From Duganella guangzhouensis (GTDB taxonomy: Bacteria; Pseudomonadota; Gammaproteobacteria; Burkholderiales; Burkholderiaceae_D), in contig NZ_WKJK01000003.1 of the NCBI RefSeq assembly GCF_009674535.1, positions 186,001 to 250,000 of the forward strand: a DNA stretch of 64,000 bases, written 5' to 3'. The position numbers and the translations under genes were made by a program. The notes beneath the pieces are model-generated. The model ran no database searches. It was not told the origin of the DNA and saw only the letters and a program-made list of their open reading frames with translations. The stretch's first letter is position 1. Every line of letters begins with the position of its first letter. Shown piece by piece: positions 1 to 8,872 of the stretch.

Positions 1-64
1 GTCGGAGTCGGTGTAGGAGTTGGCGTCGGGGTAGGCGTCGGAGTTGGCGTTGGCGTCGGCGTGG
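1..64 (-). repeat. Thr-Pro linker repeat
   Basis: Hexanucleotide-like repeats of the form GTNGGN (plus strand) encode alternating Thr-Pro residues in the partial secreted protein. Such tracts are typical interdomain linkers of secreted enzymes and can vary in copy number. Confidence 0.85.
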
Positions 65-329
65 CCGACAACGGTCCCAGCGCGCACTTCTTGTCCTTGC
101 CCGCATACGGATCGGAGCCAAAGGTCGCCACGCTGCACGCCACATCGCCGGACAAGGTCTGGATCACCCACTGATCCTTGATCCCGAACGACACCTGCCG
201 CGTGCTGGTGCCCACTTTGCAAGTACCGCCTTCGTCCGCGCACTTCGAAAAGCCGCTCGGCCAATCCACCGCCTGCGCATGGCCTGCGAACAGCATGGCG
301 ATAGCCGCCACCAAAGTCGTTTGTTTCAT
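1..329 (-). CDS. Secreted protein with Thr-Pro-rich linker (C-terminus outside window)
   Basis: The reading frame starts at an ATG at 329 behind an AAAGGGGGAAC ribosome site and runs off the left edge after about 109 residues. It opens with a signal peptide (MKQTTLVAAIAMLFAGHAQA). A small module of about 65 residues follows with four cysteines and the CADEGGTC and VACSVATFG motifs. I know this type of module as a repeat or accessory domain in secreted polysaccharide-degrading and other extracellular proteins of Massilia-like bacteria. The visible end is an alternating Thr-Pro linker, the usual way to tether such a module to a further domain. The catalytic or binding domain would lie outside the window, so the function cannot be assigned. 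Confidence 0.75.
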   Translation of the reverse strand, partial: MKQTTLVAAIAMLFAGHAQAVDWPSGFSKCADEGGTCKVGTSTRQVSFGIKDQWVIQTLSGDVACSVATFGSDPYAGKDKKCALGPLSATPTPTPTPTPTPTPTPTPTP

Positions 330-422
330 CGTTCCCCCTTTTAAATTTCACAACCATATCAGAATGGAAATTTCACCCTAACACAATTGCTGTACGGAAA
401 CAAACAAAACAAATAAAACCAG

Positions 423-1109
423 TTACACGACCATCAGCCCCAACTCGCGCAGGAAGCTGGCCGACTGCGCGTGCGAAATAATGGCGCCTTTGAACAAACC
501 GCCATCGGTCAACTTCACGCCCTCGATGTCGGCGCCGCGCAGATCGGTGCCCTGCAGCTTGGCCTGTTTCAGCACCGCGTTACGCAGGCTGCCGCCTTCA
601 AACACCGCGTCGCGGAAATCGCAGGCAGCCAGATAGGCATCGGAAAAATCCAGCTCCTTCAGCACCGCCTTGCGGAACGAGAAACCGCGCATGTCCGCGC
701 CCACCAGCAGGCATTCCTCGAAGTGGATGCCCAGGTGCGCTACTTCCTCGAACGACGCGCCGGTTAGCTTGCAGCCGCTGAACCAGGCCGATGCCAGCTT
801 GGCGCGGCGCCACTTGGTGTTATTCAGATCGCAGCCTTCAAAACGCGCATCGACGCCATCGGCCGATTCCAGATCCGCACTGCCGGCGCGGCAGCGCAGC
901 CAATGCGAGCGCGCCAGCTTGCAAGCGAACAGCGTGGTGCCGGCAAAGGTGCAGCGCTCGAACACCACGCCTTGCAGATCAAGACGCGACAAATCCTCAT
1001 CATCGAAAGCGCAGCTCTCGAAACGGCGCACGCCTTGTGCCAGATGATGTTCCAGTTCAGCGCGCGACAGCGCCACGCCTGATACGGCGTTGGTATTCAG
1101 TTGTTCCAT
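423..1109 (-). CDS. Pentapeptide repeat protein
   Basis: This is a 228-residue cytoplasmic protein. From about residue 35 onward it consists of A(D/N)Lxx-like pentapeptide units (for example SADLESADG, GADMRGFSF, GTDLRGADIEG), which fold into a right-handed quadrilateral beta helix. There is no signal peptide and no added enzymatic domain. The N-terminal 30 residues are non-repetitive. Members of this family range from gyrase protectors to effectors, and nothing in the context says which. The start codon touches the TAA of the upstream NTF2-like gene, so the two are probably cotranscribed. Confidence 0.8.
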   Translation of the reverse strand: MEQLNTNAVSGVALSRAELEHHLAQGVRRFESCAFDDEDLSRLDLQGVVFERCTFAGTTLFACKLARSHWLRCRAGSADLESADGVDARFEGCDLNNTKWRRAKLASAWFSGCKLTGASFEEVAHLGIHFEECLLVGADMRGFSFRKAVLKELDFSDAYLAACDFRDAVFEGGSLRNAVLKQAKLQGTDLRGADIEGVKLTDGGLFKGAIISHAQSASFLRELGLMVV

Positions 1110-1544
1110 TTACTTGAGATTCATTGTTTGCACCGCCAGCAGCTTACACTGCCCGTCCACATTCACATAAGTGCGCATGAACTGATAGCGGTTGGCGCGC
1201 CAGGTGACGCCGTCGGCATTCCACTGTTCGGTGGTGCTGACGCCGCGCAGGACCGTGGTATCGCCCTGCGTGTGGCCGTGCACATCGCTGGTGGTGCGGG
1301 ATTTATAAACTACCGGTTTCTCCAGCCGCGCCAGCAGACTGGCGCGCGACTCGATCTGTGAGCCCAGCGAATGGACCCACACATAATCGTCGGCCAGCAG
1401 CGTTTTCAAAAACGCCACATCGCCCACGCGCAACGCTTCCTCATATCGGGAATCGCGCTCGACCAGCGCCGCGACCGGCAAACAAGGCACCGCCGACGCC
1501 AGCACAGGCAGCAGCGCCGCCAGAGAAAGCAGGAGTTTTTTCAT
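1110..1544 (-). CDS. Exported NTF2-like (SnoaL/DUF4440) protein
   Basis: The 144-residue product starts at the MKKLLLSLAALLPVLASA signal peptide; a longer frame extends upstream, but that part looks like untranslated leader. The mature part (ALVERDSRYEEALRVGD, LADDYVWVHSLG, then TVLRGVSTTEQW) has the DUF4440/SnoaL pattern of nuclear-transport-factor-2-like folds, which form small alpha+beta cones that bind ligands or catalyse simple reactions. The length fits one domain. The substrate is unknown. The stop codon abuts the ATG of the pentapeptide gene. Confidence 0.75.
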   Translation of the reverse strand: MKKLLLSLAALLPVLASAVPCLPVAALVERDSRYEEALRVGDVAFLKTLLADDYVWVHSLGSQIESRASLLARLEKPVVYKSRTTSDVHGHTQGDTTVLRGVSTTEQWNADGVTWRANRYQFMRTYVNVDGQCKLLAVQTMNLK

Positions 1545-1620
1545 AGTGCCGGAGAGTATAACCGCTCCACCGTGCCCTATCCCACAGACTTTTCGAATAT
1601 ATCGCCCTATCCTTGGGCAC

Positions 1621-2181
1621 ATGATAAAAAAATATCGCAAGCAGCACTACGACGTGGCCAACGTGCGCCGCCTGCTGGAGCCTGGGCCGGTGGTGCTGGT
1701 CAGCTCCGCCTGGCAAGGACGGAACAACATCATGACCATGGGCTGGCACATGATGATCGGCTTTACGCCAGCGCTGTTTGGCTGCTACATCGATGAGAGC
1801 AATCACAGCTACGAGATGGTGGTCGGCAGCGGCGAATGCGTGATCAACCTGCCAACCGCCGAATTGCTGGAACAAGTCATCGGCATCGGCAATTGCAGCG
1901 GTGCCGACACCGATAAATTTACCCTCTTCGGCCTGACGCCCGAAGCGGCGGAGATGGTGGAGGCACCGCTGATCGCCGAGTGCTACGCCAGCTTTGAATG
2001 CCGACTGGCGGATGCGAAGCCGAATCCCAATCATCCGCTGTTTGTGTGGGAAGTCGTGCGTGCGCACGTCGCCACCAGGCCACGCCTGCCGAAGACCCTG
2101 CACTACCGGGGCGACGGTGAATTCATGGTATCGGGGCGCGAAATCGCCACACTGGAACGCTACCCCAATCAGCGCCGCTAA
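1621..2181 (+). CDS. Flavin reductase family (FMN-binding split barrel) protein
   Basis: The 186-residue protein has the N-terminal pattern PGPVVLVSSAWQGRNNIMTMGW and a later GIGNCSGADTDKF segment, typical of flavin reductase-like, FMN-binding split-barrel proteins that reduce flavin with NAD(P)H or act as flavoenzyme partners. I place the start at the ATG at 1621. An upstream in-frame ATG at 1546 would add 25 residues that do not resemble the family. The gene lies 30 bp before the antiporter gene on the same strand. The physiological substrate is not visible. Confidence 0.8.
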   Translation: MIKKYRKQHYDVANVRRLLEPGPVVLVSSAWQGRNNIMTMGWHMMIGFTPALFGCYIDESNHSYEMVVGSGECVINLPTAELLEQVIGIGNCSGADTDKFTLFGLTPEAAEMVEAPLIAECYASFECRLADAKPNPNHPLFVWEVVRAHVATRPRLPKTLHYRGDGEFMVSGREIATLERYPNQRR

Positions 2182-2211
2182 AGCCGCAGCGTCTACGGAC
2201 AAGGAGACGCA

Positions 2212-3510
2212 ATGAGCACTAATCACTGGTTTCTGTTGGTCGGTCTGCTGATGCTGGCGCGCGGGCTGGCGGTGACGACTATCGCCCGCTCGCCCTTCAC
2301 CTCCGCCATTGTCTACCTGGCGGTCGGACTGCTGCTGGGGCCCAGCTTCTTCAACATTCTGAATTTCGATCCGGCCAAGGAATCGGCCCTGCTGCAAATG
2401 CTGACCCAGATCGCGCTGCTGATCTCCCTGTTCTCGGCCGGGATCAAGATGCCGGTGCCATTCAAGCTGGGACGCTGGAACGCGCCGCTGCGCCTGGCCT
2501 GGCTGTCGATGACGCTGACGGTGGCGCTGGTGGCGCTGTTCGGCTGGTACGTGCTGCATCTGCCACCCGGCGCCGCCATTCTGCTGGGCGGCATCCTCGC
2601 GCCCACCGATCCGGTGCTGGCCACTGACGTGCAGGTGCGCCATCCCGGCGACAAGGACAAGCTGCGCTTCACCCTCACCTGCGAAGCCGGCATGAACGAC
2701 GGCAGCGCCTTCCCCTTCGTACTGCTTGGCCTGGCCATGCTGAACGCCGGCGACAGCGGCGGCACCGATCATCTGGTGCACTGGCTGCTGGTCGACGTGA
2801 TCTGGGCCACCGCTGCCGCAGTGGCGGTGGGCGTGGCGGCCGGCGCAGGACTGGCGCGGTTGGGCTGGCGCCTGCGCATCGTCGAACCACGCCACGAAAT
2901 CATGGACGATCTGGTCGGCCTCGGCATGATCGCCGTGGTGTATGCCGCCGCAAGCCTGATCAAGGCATCCGGCTTCCTGGCCGTGTTCTTCGCCGCCGTC
3001 GCGCTACGTCAGACCGAGCTGGTACTGGCCGGCGCGCCCAAGGACCGTCACGGCCTGCTGGAGCCGGACGTCGCCAAGTCCGAAGTGGCGCAAGCCAGCA
3101 ACGTGCCGCAGGTGGTCAGCGGCGAATCGCTGGTCTTCAAGGAACATCTGGAGCGCCTGTCCGAGCTGACGCTGGTGCTACTGCTGGGCGGGATGATCTC
3201 GCTGAACGACCTGCCCTACGAAACCATCGGCGTGGCGGCCTTCCTGTTCATAGTCGCCCGCCCGCTGTCGGTCTGCCTCGGCATGATCGGCGCCGGCGCC
3301 AGCAAACGCATGTGCGGCATCACCGGCTGGTTCGGCGTGCGCGGCATCGGTTCGCTGTTTTATCTGGTGTACGCGATCCAGGCCGGTCTGCCGGCAGATA
3401 TCGCGCGCCAGCTCACCGGCATCTCGCTCGGCGTCATCATGCTGTCGATCCTGATCCACGGCTTCAGCGTCAAGCCGTTGCTGGATCAGGGTTACTGGCC
3501 GCGCCGCTGA
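2212..3510 (+). CDS. Cation:proton antiporter (CPA/NhaP-like)
   Basis: This is a 432-residue polytopic inner-membrane protein with about 12 hydrophobic segments. Family marks include the LAPTDPVLATDVQ motif (with the Thr-Asp-Pro seen in CPA1 exchangers), the CEAGMNDGSAFPF motif (a Glu/Asn/Asp ion-site region), and a C-terminal GWFGVRGIGSLFYLVYA segment. These are typical of NhaP-like Na+/H+ or K+/H+ exchangers for pH and cation homeostasis. It starts behind AAGGAGAC. It lacks the long cytoplasmic TrkA-type C-terminus found in some relatives. The transported ion cannot be read from the sequence. Confidence 0.88.
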   Translation: MSTNHWFLLVGLLMLARGLAVTTIARSPFTSAIVYLAVGLLLGPSFFNILNFDPAKESALLQMLTQIALLISLFSAGIKMPVPFKLGRWNAPLRLAWLSMTLTVALVALFGWYVLHLPPGAAILLGGILAPTDPVLATDVQVRHPGDKDKLRFTLTCEAGMNDGSAFPFVLLGLAMLNAGDSGGTDHLVHWLLVDVIWATAAAVAVGVAAGAGLARLGWRLRIVEPRHEIMDDLVGLGMIAVVYAAASLIKASGFLAVFFAAVALRQTELVLAGAPKDRHGLLEPDVAKSEVAQASNVPQVVSGESLVFKEHLERLSELTLVLLLGGMISLNDLPYETIGVAAFLFIVARPLSVCLGMIGAGASKRMCGITGWFGVRGIGSLFYLVYAIQAGLPADIARQLTGISLGVIMLSILIHGFSVKPLLDQGYWPRR

Positions 3511-3517
3511 AGCGCGC

Positions 3518-4579
3518 TCAGATCAGCGCCGCAATCGCCTTGCCAACGTCGGTGGTGCTGGCGCTGCCGCCCATGTCCGGCGTGCGCGGACCATCCACCA
3601 GACAACGTTCCAGCGCCGCCACCATCGCATCGTGCGCATCGGTATAGCCGAGGAAGTCCAGCATCATCGCGCCGCACCAGATCATGGCGATCGGGTTGGC
3701 GATATTCTGGCCGTAGATGTCCGGTGCCGAACCGTGCACCGGCTCAAACAGCGACGGGAAGCTGCGCTCAGGATTCAGATTGGCCGAAGGCGCGATGCCG
3801 ATGGTGCCGGCGCAGGCCGGACCCAGATCGGACAGGATGTCACCAAACAGATTGGACGCCACCACCACGTCAAAACGCTCCGGCGACAGCACGAAGCGCG
3901 CGGTCAGGATATCGATGTGGTATTTGTCGTGGCGGACTTCGGGATAGTCCAGGCCCATCGCATCCACCCGCTCATCCCAGTACGGCATGCTGATCGAGAT
4001 GCCGTTCGACTTGGTGGCCGAGGTCAGATGCTTCTTCGGCCGCTTCTGGGCCAGATCAAACGCGAACTTCAGCACGCGGTCCACGCCGGTGCGAGTGAAG
4101 ATGGCTTCCTGCAGCACGAACTCGCGCTCCGTGCCTTCGAACATGCGGCCACCGACGCTGGAGTACTCGCCTTCGGTATTCTCGCGCACGATCACCATGT
4201 CGATGTCGCCCGGCTGCTTGTTGGCCAACGGGCATGGCACGCCGGGCAGCAGACGCACCGGCCGCAGGTTCACGTACTGGTCGAACTGGCGGCGGAACTT
4301 CAGCAGCGATCCCCACAGCGACACATGGTCCGGCACCGTCTCCGGCCAGCCGACGGCGCCGAAGAACAGCGCGTCGAAGCCCTGCAACTGTGCCATCCAG
4401 TCGTCCGGCATCATCTTGCCGTGCTGGAGATAGTACTCGCAGCTCGGCCACTCAAACGTGGTCCACTCGATGCCGAATTTGAAACGGCGCGCCGCCGCCT
4501 CCACCGCGCGTATCCCCTCAGGCATCACTTCCTTGCCGATGCCGTCACCCGCGAGCACGGCGATTTTATGTACTGTCAT
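3518..4579 (-). CDS. dmlA: Tartrate dehydrogenase / D-malate dehydrogenase (decarboxylating)
   Basis: The 353-residue protein belongs to the isocitrate/isopropylmalate dehydrogenase family. It has AGDGIGKEVMPEG at the N-terminus, VRENTEGEYSSVGG (substrate loop), TKSNGI, SNLFGDILSDL (metal-binding Asp residues) and EPVHGSAPDI (NAD-binding). The Arg-rich LRPVRLLPGV stretch fits the tartrate/D-malate branch. It oxidatively decarboxylates D-malate or tartrate with NAD+ and Mn2+/Mg2+. The ATG at 4579 follows GAGGAGAA, which decides against a start 27 codons upstream. The gene diverges from a DmlR-like LysR gene, the usual arrangement for this activity. Confidence 0.85.
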   Translation of the reverse strand: MTVHKIAVLAGDGIGKEVMPEGIRAVEAAARRFKFGIEWTTFEWPSCEYYLQHGKMMPDDWMAQLQGFDALFFGAVGWPETVPDHVSLWGSLLKFRRQFDQYVNLRPVRLLPGVPCPLANKQPGDIDMVIVRENTEGEYSSVGGRMFEGTEREFVLQEAIFTRTGVDRVLKFAFDLAQKRPKKHLTSATKSNGISISMPYWDERVDAMGLDYPEVRHDKYHIDILTARFVLSPERFDVVVASNLFGDILSDLGPACAGTIGIAPSANLNPERSFPSLFEPVHGSAPDIYGQNIANPIAMIWCGAMMLDFLGYTDAHDAMVAALERCLVDGPRTPDMGGSASTTDVGKAIAALI

Positions 4580-4627
4580 GGCGTTCTCCTCATGCGAAAG
4601 CCACAGCATAATCCGATTTTCATCGTT

Positions 4628-4633
4628 TATAAT
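4628..4633 (+). promoter_or_regulatory. Candidate -10 box (TATAAT) for the LysR gene
   Basis: A perfect TATAAT lies 33 bp before the GTG start of the LysR gene, in the 86-bp divergent intergenic region. I see no clear -35 at the expected spacing, so this is only a candidate. Confidence 0.4.
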
Positions 4634-4665
4634 CAGCCTAAATGTAATTCGATAGAACACGAATC

Positions 4666-5574
4666 GTGGATAAACGCATAGACAATGAAGACCTGCGCGT
4701 CTTCGCCACCGCCGCCCGCAAGGCCAGCTTCGCAGCGGCGGCCGAGGAACTGGGCATGTCGCCGGCCTACGTCAGCAAACGGATCGGCATCCTGGAACAG
4801 ATCCTCGGCGTGCGCCTGTTCCATCGCACCACGCGGCGCGTGACCGTCAGCGAGGATGGCGAAAAAGTCTACGCCCACGCCATGACGATCTTGGAAAACC
4901 TCGACAGCCTGCTGCACGAAGTGGCCGAACGGCGCGAGGTGCCACGCGGCCCGCTGCGCATCTGCAGCAGCTTCGGCTTCGGTCGCAACGTGGTGGCGCC
5001 GGTGGTGGCACGGCTGGTGGCCACGCATCCAGCGCTGCAGGTGCGGTTTGAAGTGTTCGACCGGCTGGTCGACATCGTCGCTGAAGGCTTCGACCTCGAT
5101 GTCCGCATCGGCGATGACATCGCGCCCCACCTGATCGCCCGCAAGCTGATGGCCAATCACCGCATCCTGTGCGCGGCGCCGTCCTACCTGAAGCAGCACG
5201 GCACGCCGCGCAGTCTGGCCGATCTATCGGGACACAACTGCCTGGCCATCAAGGAACGCGACCTGCCATTTGGCGTATGGTCGCTGCGCGGCGCCGGCGG
5301 CGTGGAAGAAACGGTGAAAGTCACCGGCACGCTGTCGTCCAACCACGGCGAGATCGCGCTGCAATGGGCGGTGGCCGGCGCCGGCATCGTACTGCGCTCG
5401 CGCTGGGACGCGCAGCCGCATCTGGACAGCGGAGAACTGGTACAGCTGCTGCCGCAGTACACCCAGGACGCCAATGTGTGGGCGGTCTACCCGCAACGGC
5501 TTGCGGGTTCCGCCAAGGTGCGCGTGTGCGTCGAGTTCCTCGAACAGCAGTTGCTGGACAACGCTTACAGGTAA
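4666..5574 (+). CDS. LysR-family regulator, DmlR-like
   Basis: The 302-residue protein starts with GTG. It has an N-terminal winged helix-turn-helix (RVFATAARKASFAAAAEELG, then SPAYVSKRIGILEQILGVRLF) and a C-terminal LysR substrate-binding domain (PLRICSSFGFGRNVVAPVV onward). It belongs to the short CrgA/DmlR-type group that often sits divergently beside tartrate/D-malate dehydrogenase genes. The context suggests it activates the neighbouring dehydrogenase gene in response to D-malate or tartrate. Its 3' end overlaps the convergent acyltransferase gene by 10 bp. Confidence 0.85.
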   Translation: MDKRIDNEDLRVFATAARKASFAAAAEELGMSPAYVSKRIGILEQILGVRLFHRTTRRVTVSEDGEKVYAHAMTILENLDSLLHEVAERREVPRGPLRICSSFGFGRNVVAPVVARLVATHPALQVRFEVFDRLVDIVAEGFDLDVRIGDDIAPHLIARKLMANHRILCAAPSYLKQHGTPRSLADLSGHNCLAIKERDLPFGVWSLRGAGGVEETVKVTGTLSSNHGEIALQWAVAGAGIVLRSRWDAQPHLDSGELVQLLPQYTQDANVWAVYPQRLAGSAKVRVCVEFLEQQLLDNAYR

Positions 5575-6701
5575 CGCACCCACGCCATCGTGGTGCGGCG
5601 CTTGAAGTTGCCGAAGGCGCGGCATGGCCAGTACAGCAGCGGGATCAGCGCCACGGTCAAGGCCCACACCTGCCACAGGCTATCGAACTCATAGCGCGAT
5701 CCGTGGTTCGCGCCCAAGGCCGTCACGGCCAGCATCTGCAAGGCCAGCAGCAGATACAGATGCAGCAGATAGTAGAACATAGGCGCGCCGCCAAAGGTGG
5801 CGCAGATGCGCAGGAAGGCGTTGTCGCGCTGCTCCAGCCAGGCCAGTACCAGCAGCCCGACGCCCAGCGTCAGCAGCAGGAAGGCCAGCGATGGCGGATA
5901 TTTGGTCACGTTCAGGAAGGACATGGCGGTGTGCAGCGCGTCGACGCCCTGCTCCCACGGCTTGGTCTCGCCGTAGATATTCAGACCGCGCAGCACTGCC
6001 AGCAGCATCAGCGCTGCCACGCCGGCGCCGGCCAGCAGCTTGCGGCGCTGCGATGGCGCGGTGACCGAGGCATACCAAGGCCCGGCCGCATAGCCCAGCA
6101 CAATCACGCCTATCCACGGCAGCAGCGGATAGCTGACCTTGACCTTCAGCGCGCCCTCGGCCACCAGGTAGCCACGGTCGTGCAGAATGGTCCAGGGGAT
6201 GTAGCCCGCTTCGCCGGGCTGGAAGCTGATCGGCGTCAGCGCATTGTGGCCGAACACGATCGCCAGCCCGAGCGCGATCAGCACACCACGCGGCAGCTTG
6301 TGCAACAGCGCCAGTGCGATCATCGCCAGACCGATGACCCAGATCACCTGCAGGTAGATGGTAGTAGGCGGCACACGGCCGGTCCAGGCCACGCTGACCA
6401 CACAGATTTCCAGCGCAATCAGAAACAGGCCACGCTTGAACAAAAAGCCCGCCGGCGAGCGCGCTCCGGCCGAAGGATGCGCATACAGCCAGGCCGACAG
6501 CCCTGTCAAAAACACGAACATCGGCGCGCAAAAGTGGGCCGCCAGGCGACTGAAGAACAGACCCGGATCGGTGTCCGCCACGTTCATCGGATCGCTGACC
6601 TGCCAGCGCAGGAAGAAGGTCTCGCGCACATGATCGATCATCATGATCATCATGACCAAGCCCCGCATCACATCGATGGAGGCCACACGTTTATTGCTCA
6701 T
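5565..6701 (-). CDS. DUF1624/heparan-alpha-glucosaminide N-acetyltransferase-like membrane protein
   Basis: This 378-residue polytopic membrane protein starts RVASIDVMRGLVMMIMMIDH, the characteristic opening of the DUF1624/HGSNAT-like family, in which an intramembrane His (here in IDHVRETFF) is implicated in acyl transfer. About ten hydrophobic helices follow. The ATG overlaps the TGA of the upstream TonB-receptor gene (ATGA), so translation is probably coupled. An earlier in-frame start lies inside the receptor gene and is unlikely. The acyl acceptor is unknown; the pairing hints at an iron-uptake or envelope-sugar role. Confidence 0.8.
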   Translation of the reverse strand: MSNKRVASIDVMRGLVMMIMMIDHVRETFFLRWQVSDPMNVADTDPGLFFSRLAAHFCAPMFVFLTGLSAWLYAHPSAGARSPAGFLFKRGLFLIALEICVVSVAWTGRVPPTTIYLQVIWVIGLAMIALALLHKLPRGVLIALGLAIVFGHNALTPISFQPGEAGYIPWTILHDRGYLVAEGALKVKVSYPLLPWIGVIVLGYAAGPWYASVTAPSQRRKLLAGAGVAALMLLAVLRGLNIYGETKPWEQGVDALHTAMSFLNVTKYPPSLAFLLLTLGVGLLVLAWLEQRDNAFLRICATFGGAPMFYYLLHLYLLLALQMLAVTALGANHGSRYEFDSLWQVWALTVALIPLLYWPCRAFGNFKRRTTMAWVRYL

Positions 6702-8761
6702 AACTTGTATTGAAGTTTCAGGGTCACGCGGCGGCTTTCGCCCGGCTGCACCCAAGTTTGCTGATAAGAGCTGGCATAGTACACTTTGTCGAACAGATTA
6801 TCGACGTCCAGCGACAAGCGCAGCTTGCTGTTCGGTGAATACGAAGACACCAGCCGCGCCGTCGTGTAGGCCGGCAGTTTGAAGGTGCTGGAGATGGCCA
6901 CATCGCCATTGCGCTCACCGACGTAATTGACGCCGCCGCCAAACGAAGCGCGCTTGCCGCCCACGCTGAAGTCCTGCACCAGCAGCACATTGGCGCTGTT
7001 CTTCGGCACATTGGCCAGCCGGCCGCCAACCGCCAGCACGTTATCGCGCAACACCTTGGCATCGGTGTAGGCATAGGACAGCGACAGCTGCAGCTTGCGC
7101 GCGATCTCGCCCGCCACGTCCAGCTCCATGCCCTTGCTGCCTACCTCGCCGGCGGCCAGCGAGAAGTTGGTGTCCACAGGATTCAGCGTCAGCACGTTCT
7201 TCTTGTGGATGGAGTAGAACGCCAGCGTGCTGCTGATCTGCCCTTCATACTTGACGCCCGCCTCGTAAGCGCGGCTGCTCTCGGCCGGGAACGATTCGTT
7301 GTTGATGCCGATGCCACTGTTGGGACGGAACGACTTGCCTGCCGACGCATACAGCGAGACTTGCTTGTGCGGCTGGTACACAATGCCCGCGCGCGGACTG
7401 GTCGCATCCAGTGCCTGCCGGTTCTGCAAACCGCCGCGCAGGTGGTTGGTGATGGTCTGGCGATAGGCATCGCGGCGCACGCCCAGCAGCGCCTTCCAGT
7501 TCGCGGCCAGATCGATCTGGTCCTGCACATAAAACGCCGTCTGCCATTGCTGTTCACGGGTGTCGATCGACGTGGCCAGCGACGTCGGCTGCGTGCCGCC
7601 ATACACCGGTGCGTAAATATCGATGGCATACGGCGCCGCTGCCGACGGGTTCCGGCGCAGTTGCAGCCGGTCGTCGATGAAGCGGTAGCCGTCAACGCCA
7701 AACAGCACATGATGCGCACCCGGTTTGCCCAGTAACTCCACGCGGCCGGACCAGTCCTGCGCCGAAAAATCCCGGTAGCGGCGCTGGCGCCACAACGTGC
7801 GGCCATCGGCCTGCAATGCCGACGCCTCGGTCGAATAACCCTTCATGCCGCTGCTGCGGTAAGACAGTCCGCTCTGCAGCGACCATTGCGGGTTGAAGTC
7901 ATGCTGCACAAACAGCTGGTGGCCGGTGGAGCGCACCGTCATCGGGCCATCCGCCGTCTCGCCCAGAAAGCGCGAATTCGGAATCAATCCCAGCACGCCC
8001 TTCACCGCCAGCACGCCACGGTCGAAATACGCCTGCTGCTCGAACGCTTCCAGTTCATACGACAGTGTGGTGCTGTCCGACAGCCGCCAGATCACCGATG
8101 GCGATACCATGTGCCGCTTCGACGATAGCGTATCGCGGAAGCTGTCGCCTTGCTCGTAGGCCGCGTTGAGACGATATGCCACCGTGTCACTTAATGGCCC
8201 GGTGAGATCGGCCGCCGTGCGCCAGGTCTGGTGCGAGCCCACCGACTGCTCCAGCGTGTACGACGGCTGGAACAACGGCTTTTTGGTGGTGACGTTGATG
8301 ATGCCACCCGGCTCGCCGCGTCCATACAATGCCGCCGCCGGCCCTTTCAGAATCTCGATGCTGCCGATGTTGGCGCTGTCGCGCAAGCCGTTGTAGCCAC
8401 GGCTGGAACTGAAGCCGTTGACCAGAAAATCTGAACCATAATTGGGATCGCCGGTAAAGCCGCGTATCGCGTAGCTGTCCCACACGCCGCCGAAATTGCT
8501 CTGGCGTGAAATGCCGCTGCCCAGTTCCAGCGCATCGGCGAAGCGATTGACGCCGGCGTCGCGCAGCATGTCGGCGGTCAGCACGCGCGCGCTTTGCGGC
8601 AGATCCATCAAATCGGTCTCGGTCTTGGTGGCGCCGGTGGCGGACAGGCTGCGGTAAGGCTGACGCACGCCGGTAATCTCCACCACGTCGTCGGCGAACG
8701 CCATAAAGGGATAAACGGCGGCCAGGCATAGCGCCAGCCGTGAGGGTCGTACTACCAGCAT
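6698..8761 (-). CDS. TonB-dependent siderophore receptor
   Basis: This is a 687-residue outer-membrane receptor. It has a signal peptide (ends near PFMAFA), a plug domain with LPQSARVLTADMLRDAG, ALELGSGISRQSNFGG, YAIRGFTGD, IEILKGPAAALYGRGEPGG and IINVTTKKPL, then a beta-barrel ending LKLQYKL with a C-terminal hydrophobic pattern. The plug sequence is that of ferric-siderophore receptors of the FhuA/FpvA type. It lacks the N-terminal signalling extension used for sigma/anti-sigma control. Two Fur-box-like palindromes lie immediately upstream, consistent with iron repression. It is the first gene of a two-gene unit with the coupled acyltransferase. Confidence 0.92.
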   Translation of the reverse strand: MLVVRPSRLALCLAAVYPFMAFADDVVEITGVRQPYRSLSATGATKTETDLMDLPQSARVLTADMLRDAGVNRFADALELGSGISRQSNFGGVWDSYAIRGFTGDPNYGSDFLVNGFSSSRGYNGLRDSANIGSIEILKGPAAALYGRGEPGGIINVTTKKPLFQPSYTLEQSVGSHQTWRTAADLTGPLSDTVAYRLNAAYEQGDSFRDTLSSKRHMVSPSVIWRLSDSTTLSYELEAFEQQAYFDRGVLAVKGVLGLIPNSRFLGETADGPMTVRSTGHQLFVQHDFNPQWSLQSGLSYRSSGMKGYSTEASALQADGRTLWRQRRYRDFSAQDWSGRVELLGKPGAHHVLFGVDGYRFIDDRLQLRRNPSAAAPYAIDIYAPVYGGTQPTSLATSIDTREQQWQTAFYVQDQIDLAANWKALLGVRRDAYRQTITNHLRGGLQNRQALDATSPRAGIVYQPHKQVSLYASAGKSFRPNSGIGINNESFPAESSRAYEAGVKYEGQISSTLAFYSIHKKNVLTLNPVDTNFSLAAGEVGSKGMELDVAGEIARKLQLSLSYAYTDAKVLRDNVLAVGGRLANVPKNSANVLLVQDFSVGGKRASFGGGVNYVGERNGDVAISSTFKLPAYTTARLVSSYSPNSKLRLSLDVDNLFDKVYYASSYQQTWVQPGESRRVTLKLQYKL

Positions 8762-8777
8762 GAGGGCTCCGTGTATT

Positions 8778-8796
8778 AATGCAATCCGCCTGCATT
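8778..8796 (-). promoter_or_regulatory. Candidate Fur box 1
   Basis: A 19-bp inverted repeat with arms AATGCA and TGCATT around a 7-bp centre, starting 17 bp before the receptor ATG. The spacing and arms resemble the 19-bp Fur box of proteobacteria. Confidence 0.5.
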
Positions 8797-8803
8797 ATAC
8801 ACA

Positions 8804-8822
8804 AATGCAACTCTATTGCATT
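8804..8822 (-). promoter_or_regulatory. Candidate Fur box 2
   Basis: A perfect 19-bp palindrome, AATGCAA-N5-TTGCATT, lies 7 bp upstream of the first site. It is the better match of the two. Tandem sites before a siderophore receptor fit Fur-mediated iron repression. Confidence 0.6.
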
Positions 8823-8872
8823 AATTTGTAGGGCGTGATGGATGCGAATCTCATTCTGTATCACCGCCAGCG

